Origin: Erysipelotrichales bacterium
GTDB taxonomy: Bacteria > Bacillota_I > Bacilli_A > RF39 > UBA660
Direction of reading: 5' to 3'
Assembly (NCBI GenBank): GCA_022508565.1
Contig: JAFLUY010000013.1
Coordinates: 1 to 35,220 of the forward strand
Length of the DNA: 35,220 nt
A program made the translations under genes and the position numbers. This document shows, in pieces, positions 1 to 5,274 of this stretch (positions within the stretch are counted from its first letter, which is position 1; every line of letters begins with the position of its first letter). The notes below the pieces were generated by a model, which was not told the DNA's origin, did not search any database, and saw only the letters and a program-made list of their open reading frames with translations.

Positions 1-524
1 GTTCAATGAATATAATGTCATCAGTAATAGCAGAAGAAAAGGAAAAAGGAACACTTCGAAGTCTTATATTTGCAAATATCAAACCAATGGAGTATTTTTT
101 GGGCAATGGATTATTTGTATTACTTGCAACAATACTTAGCTCTAGTTTATTTTTACCTATGATTGAGATAAGTGGAATCAATTACTTATACTTTTATATA
201 TTTGTTGCTCTATCATCAATTTGTTCGATGGTACTTGGAGCAACAGTTGGAATTGTTGTTAAGAATCAAATGTCAGCTAATGGAATATGTGCTCCAGTTA
301 CTATCATTTTAGGAATGTTGCCAACATTTGGAGCAATCAATGAATCTTTTCGTGATATATCAAAAGTGTTATATACGACTAGATTTGCAGATACAATTGC
401 AGAGATAACAAACAATACAACTGTTACTATAAGTTTTGAAATCATTTTAACTTATATAATCAACTTTGTAATTTGCTTAATACTATTTGCAATGGTTTAT
501 AAAAAGAAGAAATTAGACGAATAG
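1..524 (+). CDS. ABC-2 type transporter permease, C-terminal part (partial, 5' end outside window)
   Basis: The reading frame is open to the left edge, and the first in-window Met (position 6) lies inside a conserved block, so this is the C-terminal part of a longer gene. The block AEEKEKGTLRSLIFANIKP is the cytoplasmic coupling element of ABC-2 permeases (EEKE.GTL..L...P), which contacts the ATPase subunit. Hydrophobic segments follow (about residues 33-52, 60-80, 95-110 and 148-166 from position 6), matching the last membrane helices of the family, and the protein ends in a Lys-rich tail. The partner ATPase should be upstream, outside the window. Substrate cannot be told; family members export drugs, bacteriocins or polysaccharide. 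A hairpin terminator follows at 546. Confidence 0.85.
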   Translation, partial: SMNIMSSVIAEEKEKGTLRSLIFANIKPMEYFLGNGLFVLLATILSSSLFLPMIEISGINYLYFYIFVALSSICSMVLGATVGIVVKNQMSANGICAPVTIILGMLPTFGAINESFRDISKVLYTTRFADTIAEITNNTTVTISFEIILTYIINFVICLILFAMVYKKKKLDE

Positions 525-545
525 TAATATAAATTACAATTTATG

Positions 546-572
546 AAGCAAGTCATAAGATTTGCTTTTTAT
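546..572 (+). terminator. Rho-independent terminator of the ABC-2 permease unit
   Basis: Stem AAGCAAGTC (546-554) pairs with GATTTGCTT (559-567) with one G-U pair, and a T run follows. Confidence 0.75.
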
Positions 573-575
573 ATA

Positions 576-601
576 CAAAAAAACGAACTCTATAGTCCGT
601 T
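576..601 (-). terminator. Orphan minus-strand terminator in repeat copy A
   Basis: On the minus strand, AACGGAC (601-595) pairs with GTTCGTT (588-582) and is followed by a T run. It resembles the tRNA-Trp terminator at 5034-5060, but no minus-strand gene lies to its right. The likeliest explanation is a duplicated leftover. Confidence 0.6.
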
Positions 602-727
602 ATTTTTAAGTGACACTATGTGTACTAATATATATAACTAGTGGATTTTTATAAAATAGAATCAAAGTTTCACTTTCATTGATTTTTTGACATAAGTTTT
701 GATATTTAACAATAAAGTTTATCTTTA

Positions 728-736
728 TGATATAAT
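728..736 (+). promoter_or_regulatory. Extended -10 promoter for the P-loop kinase gene
   Basis: TGATATAAT (TG-n-TATAAT) lies 41 bases before the start at 778. No good -35 box is present at the right distance. The TTGACA at 687-692 is 38 bases away and cannot pair with this -10. Confidence 0.65.
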
Positions 737-777
737 AATTCTAACAAATAAATAGTGATTTAAGGATGAAAAATGAA

Positions 778-1341
778 ATGAAAAATATATTAATATTAGG
801 ACCTGGTAGGGCAGGAAAGTCTACTTTAAGTAGAATGTTAAAAGAGAAAATACCAAATTATAATTTAATTCATACAGATGCGATAAGAAATGCTATACAG
901 TTTAATTTGCCATGTGAATATGTTGAAGAGTTTTTAAATTATAAGGAAAATAATTTTTTTCAAAAAGTATTGCTAAACTTTTTAAGTGAACAAAGTGAAC
1001 AAGATAAAAATTCTTACGGTGTTATTTTGGAAGGAGCTCAAATATTGCCTGAAACTTTGTCAAATTATTCTGATATAGATAATACTATTGTAATTTATAT
1101 AGGTCATGGAAAATTGTCAAAAAAAGAATTATTTGAATTAGTAAGAAAAAATGACACTGAAAAAGATTGGTCGTTTTATAAAACGGACGTCGAATTAGAA
1201 GAATATATAAATGAATTTTATGAGAAACATTTGTACTTGAAACAAGAATGTGAGAAATATGGTTTTAATTATATAGATACTTCAAATAATAGGTCCGAAA
1301 TTTTAAATGAATTAGTAGAAAATATATTAAAACAGATTTGA
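778..1341 (+). CDS. Small P-loop NTPase / kinase-like protein
   Basis: A 187-aa soluble protein that opens with a Walker A loop, ILILGPGRAGKSTLSRML, at about residues 4-21. The next block has the HTDAIRNA pattern, resembling the substrate-side DxxR of small-molecule kinases (shikimate/gluconate kinase, zeta-toxin-like). VILEGAQILP then fits the Walker B/lid strand seen in that superfamily. The substrate is not evident. Start: ATG at 766 touches the AAGG ribosome site with no spacer, while ATG 778 starts right at the core fold 11-12 bases downstream, so 778 is preferred. It has its own promoter and lies inside the block bracketed by the direct repeats. An adenylate/uridine-kinase-like activity or an antibiotic phosphotransferase would be alternatives. 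The fold is well supported; the function is not. Confidence 0.7.
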   Translation: MKNILILGPGRAGKSTLSRMLKEKIPNYNLIHTDAIRNAIQFNLPCEYVEEFLNYKENNFFQKVLLNFLSEQSEQDKNSYGVILEGAQILPETLSNYSDIDNTIVIYIGHGKLSKKELFELVRKNDTEKDWSFYKTDVELEEYINEFYEKHLYLKQECEKYGFNYIDTSNNRSEILNELVENILKQI

Positions 1342-1405
1342 TAAAGTAATTGCATCCTATCAAGAAGAAGTAATAGTAACAGATGAAGAATATAATCAAT
1401 TTTAA
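1331..1405 (+). pseudogene. Possible 3' remnant of a lost gene
   Basis: In a frame other than the preceding gene, this stretch reads as a protein-like tail (DKVIASYQEEVIVTDEEYNQF, then TAA). It has no start codon or ribosome site, an in-frame stop lies just upstream at 1328, and it runs directly into a strong terminator. This looks like the last ~20 codons of a gene whose body was deleted. Chance cannot be excluded for so short a stretch. Confidence 0.3.
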
Positions 1406-1477
1406 ATGATAACAATTTTGCAAATTGCAATAGAAAGCGAGTGGTTGGAAATTTACTCGCTTTTTGTGTTATCATTT
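1404..1477 (+). terminator. Nested inverted repeats with strong terminator
   Basis: The inner stem AAAGCGAGT (1434-1442) / ACTCGCTTT (1455-1463) is followed by a T run and is a good intrinsic terminator. An outer perfect 11-bp inverted repeat, AAATGATAACA (1404-1414) and TGTTATCATTT (1467-1477), encloses it. A near-palindrome (TTGCAAATTGCAA, 1418-1430) sits between them. Termination after the kinase gene is the likely role of the inner stem. Confidence 0.75.
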
Positions 1478-1668
1478 AGTCATACAAATCACAATTTATC
1501 AAGTAGATCTTATGTGATGTGTTATAATATTCTAGGTGATAAATAGATGTCATCTAGTTGTAAGTTTAAATATTTATAATAATAGCAACCGAATGTTAAA
1601 AAAATGCAACCGGTAGTTGGTTGAAAAGTAATTATAGTTATTGTAATAATTTGCGTGTGAGGTGTGCC
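1478..1668. other. Intergenic region upstream of the phospholipid operon
   Basis: It contains an 18-base stretch at 1486-1503 that matches the start of the long direct repeats at 16 of 18 positions, an extended -10 box at 1520-1528, and two copies of GCAACCG (about 1587 and 1608). A small CAACC/GGTTG hairpin lies just before the first gene. The transcribed leader would be about 130 bases, long enough for a regulatory RNA, but I do not recognise a riboswitch. Confidence 0.5.
1520..1528 (+). promoter_or_regulatory. Extended -10 promoter of the phospholipid operon
   Basis: TGTTATAAT (TG-n-TATAAT) is the only convincing -10 between the terminator at 1477 and the first gene at 1669. No clear -35 is seen. 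Confidence 0.65.
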
Positions 1669-2355
1669 ATGAAAAACAAGTTTGAGGAATTATTTCCTAG
1701 TTATATTTTTATTCCTTTGTTTTTATTATTGTTTGTGAATTTTATTACTTATTTTTGTTCGAAGATAATAACCAATCATTTATATCATTATACGCTTTCA
1801 ACGATGATTGATGATGTAATTCCTTTAGTACCAATTTTTATAATTGTATATATTTTGGCATATGTTCAATGGATAGTTGGATATATTGTAATTGCAAGAG
1901 AAAGTAAAAAGGTATGTTATAAATATCTATCGGCTGAATTAATTGCTAAGTTTATCTGTCTAATATTATTTTTTCTCTTACCAACAACTATGGTAAGACC
2001 AGAGATACGCAATCAAGGCTTATTATTAGGATTAGTTAATTTCATATATATGGTGGATGCACCTGTAAATCTTTTTCCATCAATCCATTGTTTAGAATCG
2101 TGGCTTGTTTTTAGAGGAAGTTTAGCGTGCAAAAAAGTTCCAAACATGTATAAGCTCACTACCTTTATTTTTTCTATATTGGTATGTTTATCAACCGTTT
2201 TTGTTAAACAACATTTAATAGTAGATATTTGTGGTGGCATAATAGTAGTAGAGATAGGAATATTATTATCTAATAAATTTAATATGGGTATCATATATGA
2301 AAAAATAAATACTAAATTGTTAAAGAATAAGGATGATAAAAATGAAAAAATATAA
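1669..2355 (+). CDS. PAP2-family membrane phosphatase
   Basis: A 228-aa integral membrane protein with about six hydrophobic helices. The PAP2 catalytic signatures appear in order: an RPEIR segment near residue 106, FPSIHCLES (PSxHxxxS type) near 138, and VKQHLIVDICGG (xxHxxxD type) near 184. The family removes phosphate from lipid phosphates or transfers lipid headgroups; phosphatidic acid, phosphatidylglycerol phosphate or undecaprenyl pyrophosphate are possible substrates. ATG 1669 is chosen because GAGG lies six bases upstream; a TTG 48 bases earlier has no ribosome site. It is first in an operon with three phospholipid genes and overlaps the next gene by 14 bases, which points to lipid metabolism rather than a general phosphatase. 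Confidence 0.85.
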   Translation: MKNKFEELFPSYIFIPLFLLLFVNFITYFCSKIITNHLYHYTLSTMIDDVIPLVPIFIIVYILAYVQWIVGYIVIARESKKVCYKYLSAELIAKFICLILFFLLPTTMVRPEIRNQGLLLGLVNFIYMVDAPVNLFPSIHCLESWLVFRGSLACKKVPNMYKLTTFIFSILVCLSTVFVKQHLIVDICGGIIVVEIGILLSNKFNMGIIYEKINTKLLKNKDDKNEKI

Positions 2356-3427
2356 AGAAAAACAAAATAGAAAAAAGTCAGCAGATCTTGCTTCTAATAA
2401 AAAGAAACGAATTATTTTATCATGCTTTTTTATCGTACTTGCAATATTAACGATATTTGCTGTTACTTTTGGCAATGATTCTTTTTCATTTAAAGAATTC
2501 GTGAGATTTTTAAGAGATGCCAATCATATATATATAGTTTTTGCCTTTTTTACAGTAATATTATATATATTATTTGAAGGTCTTGCTATTAGAAGTATTG
2601 CTAGTTCACTTGGATATAAGAAGAGAGTAAGAGATTCTTTTGTATATTCATCAGCCGATATTTATTTTTCAGCTATAACACCATCTGCTTCGGGAGGTCA
2701 ACCGATGACAGCCTATTTTATGTATAAGGATAAGATACCAGGTAGTATCATTGCTATTACTTTATTATATAATTTGATGATGTATTCTCTTGCCTTTTTA
2801 GTAATAGGAATTGTTACCTTTATAATAAACCCGGCGATGTACTTAGGTTTAAATCTAATATCAAAGATATTAATATTTATGGGTTTTGTAGTTCAAACAG
2901 TAATATTTATTGGTTTTTATTTCCTATTATATAAAGATCAATTATTAGAAAAGTTATGTTCTTTCTTTATTGGTTTGGGAGTTAAAATACATATTGTTAA
3001 AAAACCAGATAAATATTTAAAAAAAATACATAACGTTATGGAGGAATATCAGGAATATGCAATTACTTTGAAAGAGAAAAAAGGAATATGGTTTAAAGCT
3101 TTAATCTTTAATATCTTACAAAGGGCAGCAACTATCGGAATTGCATTATTCGTATTTTTAGCAACATATGGAAACCCATCTAATTTATTTTCGATATGGG
3201 CAACACAAGTATATGTAGCAGCTGGCTCATTTTGTGTACCAATTCCCGGAGGTATGGGTGTAGCAGATTATATAATGCTAGATGGTTATAATAATATAAT
3301 GGAGTTCACAAGGTCTGCTAATCTACAATTACTAAGTAGATCAATTTCCTTCTATTGTTGTATCATAATTTGCGGTATAATAGTATTAGTCAAGTATATT
3401 TTGGCAAGAAAGGTGAAAGAAGTATGA
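2342..3427 (+). CDS. Flippase-like membrane protein (LPG-synthase transmembrane region / YbhN family)
   Basis: A 361-aa protein with a basic N-terminus (many Lys/Arg in residues 1-22) followed by about eight membrane helices. Family hallmarks are ITPSASGGQPMTAYFM near residue 113 and FCVPIPGGMGVADY near 300. These correspond to the tP..aGG.p and PGG.G..E/D motifs of the MprF/AglD/YbhN flippase-like family. The catalytic aminoacyl-transferase half of MprF is absent, so only lipid translocation or a related membrane role is expected. ATG 2342 has AAGGA eight to nine bases upstream; ATG 2333 touches that site. Its place between PAP2 and pssA suggests that it moves phosphatidylethanolamine or a precursor across the membrane (inference). 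Confidence 0.85.
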   Translation: MKKYKEKQNRKKSADLASNKKKRIILSCFFIVLAILTIFAVTFGNDSFSFKEFVRFLRDANHIYIVFAFFTVILYILFEGLAIRSIASSLGYKKRVRDSFVYSSADIYFSAITPSASGGQPMTAYFMYKDKIPGSIIAITLLYNLMMYSLAFLVIGIVTFIINPAMYLGLNLISKILIFMGFVVQTVIFIGFYFLLYKDQLLEKLCSFFIGLGVKIHIVKKPDKYLKKIHNVMEEYQEYAITLKEKKGIWFKALIFNILQRAATIGIALFVFLATYGNPSNLFSIWATQVYVAAGSFCVPIPGGMGVADYIMLDGYNNIMEFTRSANLQLLSRSISFYCCIIICGIIVLVKYILARKVKEV

Positions 3428-4125
3428 TAGGGTATTTTGATTATACGGTTGTTTTAACGTATCTTTCTTTACTATCAGCAACGACAGGTATTATTGTTTC
3501 ACTTAGTGGCAGTGGGCATCCTTATTTAGGAATGTTCTTCTTACTTTTTTGTGGGTTGTGTGATGCGTTCGATGGAAAGGTTGCTAGAACAAAAAAGAGT
3601 AGAACGGAAATGGAGAAGAATTTTGGAATTCAAATCGATTCTTTATCAGATTTAGTAGCATTTGGTGTGCTACCAGCATGTATTGGAGCAGCAATGATTC
3701 GAATATCACCAACATTATTTCCAATATGTAGCAATAATTTTGGAAATTGGTATTGTATAGTTATAAGATTTACTGCTTATGCCATATTGGTATTATATGT
3801 ATTAGCAGCTTTGATAAGACTTGCCTATTTCAATGTAACAGAAGAAGAAAGACAAAAGAAGGAAAAGAATAAAGTTAGGAAGAGTTATACGGGACTTCCT
3901 GTAACATCATCATCTTTGATATTTCCAGCTGTAATGCTTTTACAATTTATTATTCCTATTGATATAACAATTGTATATTTCATCGTAGTAATAATTACAG
4001 GTGTTTCTTTCTTGCTTAAATTTGAGATTAAGAAACCGGAATTAAAAGGAATATTATTGATGATTCTAGTTGGAGCTATTGAATTCATTCTTTTAATTAT
4101 ATTAAAGATTCACCTTCATCATTAA
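3424..4125 (+). CDS. pssA: CDP-diacylglycerol--serine O-phosphatidyltransferase
   Basis: A 233-aa membrane enzyme of the CDP-alcohol phosphatidyltransferase family. The active-site signature is complete: CDAFDGKVAR (D..DG..AR), a 12-residue spacer, then G-IQI-DSLSD, supplying all four catalytic Asp residues. The following DLVAFGVLPA is typical of the serine-specific branch. It joins CDP-diacylglycerol and serine to give phosphatidylserine. About six membrane helices are visible. ATG 3424 overlaps the stop of the previous gene (ATGA) and has AAGGTG upstream, so translation is coupled. The phosphatidylserine decarboxylase gene follows 13 bases later, confirming the pathway. Confidence 0.93.
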   Translation: MIGYFDYTVVLTYLSLLSATTGIIVSLSGSGHPYLGMFFLLFCGLCDAFDGKVARTKKSRTEMEKNFGIQIDSLSDLVAFGVLPACIGAAMIRISPTLFPICSNNFGNWYCIVIRFTAYAILVLYVLAALIRLAYFNVTEEERQKKEKNKVRKSYTGLPVTSSSLIFPAVMLLQFIIPIDITIVYFIVVIITGVSFLLKFEIKKPELKGILLMILVGAIEFILLIILKIHLHH

Positions 4126-4138
4126 GGAGTAAAATTAT

Positions 4139-4966
4139 ATGTTCACAGAGGAGAGTAAAACTTTAAAATTTTTATATACTAATGTAGTCGGTAGATGTAC
4201 ATTAAAGGTTTTAACATGGAGTTTTATATCTAAACTCTGTGGATTTTTTCTTGATACAAGACTTTCTAAATTTTTAATAAAGCCATTTGTTAAAAAGAAT
4301 AATATCAATTTAGATGATTATTATAGTGAGAATTTTAAGTGTTTTAATGATTGCTTTTCAAGAAAGATAAAGGAAGGTAAGCGAACAATAGATGATAGTG
4401 AAGATACGATAATATCTCCATCAGATGGATTAGTTAGTGCTTATAAAATAAGTGATGATTTGATTTTAAATATAAAGAATAGTAAGTATACGGTATCTTC
4501 TCTTTTAAAGAATGATGAGTTAAGTAAAAAGTATATAAATGGGACATGTATTGTTATAAGATTATGTGTAAATCATTATCACCGCTATTGCTATCCAGTT
4601 GGTGGTACTAAGAAAGAAAATATTCATATCAAAGGAGCTTTACATACTGTAAGACCAATTGCCTTAGAGAATACATTGGTATTTAGCGAGAATACTCGAG
4701 AATACACTGTATTAAAATCGGATAGATTTGGTGATATTATCATGATGGAAGTTGGAGCTTTGCTCGTTGGTAAGATTAAGAATTTTCATGATAAGCATAA
4801 GTTTAAAAAAGGAGAAGAAAAGGGAATGTTCCTCTATGGAGGATCAACGATTATTCTCTTTCTAGAGGATAAGGTTAGAGTTGATAATAGATTCTTTAAA
4901 GCTACGGATAAAGGTTTAGAGGAATCAATAAGAATGGGTGAGGTTTTGGGAAATTTAAAAAGATGA
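4139..4966 (+). CDS. psd: Phosphatidylserine decarboxylase proenzyme
   Basis: A 275-aa protein, near the usual 260-300 aa. ISPSDGLVSAY near residue 97 carries the catalytic Asp, NHYHRYCYPVGG near 145 carries the His residues, and YGGSTIILFLE near 233 holds the Gly-Ser bond where self-cleavage should create the pyruvoyl cofactor (usually LGST; here GGST). It makes phosphatidylethanolamine from the product of the preceding gene. AAGGAG lies upstream of ATG 4139. It is the last gene of the operon, with a perfect terminator at 5002. A hydrophobic N-terminal segment (about residues 20-45) probably anchors it to the membrane. Confidence 0.93.
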   Translation: MFTEESKTLKFLYTNVVGRCTLKVLTWSFISKLCGFFLDTRLSKFLIKPFVKKNNINLDDYYSENFKCFNDCFSRKIKEGKRTIDDSEDTIISPSDGLVSAYKISDDLILNIKNSKYTVSSLLKNDELSKKYINGTCIVIRLCVNHYHRYCYPVGGTKKENIHIKGALHTVRPIALENTLVFSENTREYTVLKSDRFGDIIMMEVGALLVGKIKNFHDKHKFKKGEEKGMFLYGGSTIILFLEDKVRVDNRFFKATDKGLEESIRMGEVLGNLKR

Positions 4967-5001
4967 AATAGAATATATTGACTAACAGATTACAATTTAT
5001 G

Positions 5002-5031
5002 AAGCAAATCAATAAAAGATTTGCTTTTTAT
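5002..5031 (+). terminator. Terminator of the phospholipid operon
   Basis: Perfect 9-bp stem AAGCAAATC (5002-5010) / GATTTGCTT (5018-5026) followed by a T run. Confidence 0.85.
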
Positions 5032-5033
5032 AT

Positions 5034-5060
5034 ATAAAAAAACGAACCTCAAAGTTCGTT
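5034..5060 (-). terminator. Terminator of tRNA-Trp
   Basis: On the minus strand, AACGAAC (5060-5054) pairs with GTTCGTT (5047-5041) and runs into seven T residues. It begins 11 bases after the tRNA CCA end. Confidence 0.85.
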
Positions 5061-5070
5061 AAATTCACAA

Positions 5071-5144
5071 TGGCAGGGGATGAGAGAATCGAACTCCCAA
5101 CTAAAGTTTTGGAGACTCCTATTATACCATTTAACTAATCCCCT
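5071..5144 (-). tRNA. tRNA-Trp (anticodon CCA)
   Basis: The minus strand folds as a complete 74-base cloverleaf: acceptor AGGGGAT/ATCCCCT (perfect), anticodon loop CTCCAAA with CCA at 5112-5110, T loop TTCGATT, discriminator G and an encoded CCA end. The anticodon stem GGAGT/ACTTT has two adjacent G-U pairs at its outer end, which is unusually weak. It has its own promoter and terminator. Anticodon CCA reads UGG only, which agrees with TGA being used as stop here. Confidence 0.95.
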
Positions 5145-5169
5145 AAATATAATTTTTGCTAACGAAATT

Positions 5170-5198
5170 ATTTTAGCATATTATTTTTCTTGTTTCAA
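5170..5198 (-). promoter_or_regulatory. Promoter of tRNA-Trp
   Basis: On the minus strand: TTGAAA (5198-5193), 17-base spacer, TAAAAT (5175-5170), with TG one base before the -10. Transcription would begin about 20 bases before the mature 5' end. Confidence 0.75.
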
Positions 5199-5241
5199 CA
5201 ATTATATTCTTAAATTTATTTATCAAAAAAATCATGTTTTA

Positions 5242-5250
5242 TGTTATTAT
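5242..5250 (+). promoter_or_regulatory. Extended -10 promoter of the aminotransferase gene
   Basis: TGTTATTAT (TG-n-TATTAT) lies 25 bases before the start at 5275. It is divergent from the tRNA-Trp promoter about 50 bases away. Confidence 0.55.
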
Positions 5251-5274
5251 ATATACAAAAAAGGAATGGTAATT

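Larger units (their letters stand above)
533..602. repeat. Imperfect direct repeat, copy A (pair of opposed terminators)
   Basis: This stretch matches 4989-5061 in the same orientation, with a 3-4 base length difference and a few substitutions. Each copy has a plus-strand terminator (AAGCAA...TTGCTT) followed by a minus-strand terminator (AACGAAC...GTTCGTT type). Copy B sits directly beside tRNA-Trp and has an evident job; copy A has no minus-strand gene on its right. Similarity stops at the edge of the tRNA. Confidence 0.8.
4989..5061. repeat. Imperfect direct repeat, copy B (pair of opposed terminators)
   Basis: Second copy of the ~70-base element at 533-602, same orientation. Here both hairpins have an evident use: the plus-strand one ends the phospholipid operon and the minus-strand one ends tRNA-Trp. 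Together the copies bracket 533-5061. Confidence 0.8.

Noticed and set aside
687-692. TTGACA as a -35 box for the kinase gene
   Set aside because: It is 38 bases from the -10 box, far outside the workable 15-20.
1529-1668. Riboswitch in the leader of the phospholipid operon
   Set aside because: The leader is long enough and has small repeats and a hairpin, but I could match it to no known riboswitch pattern.
5080-5274. Longer aminotransferase frame extending upstream to 5080
   Set aside because: It would run through the minus-strand tRNA-Trp and both promoters. ATG 5275 has a good ribosome site at the right distance.
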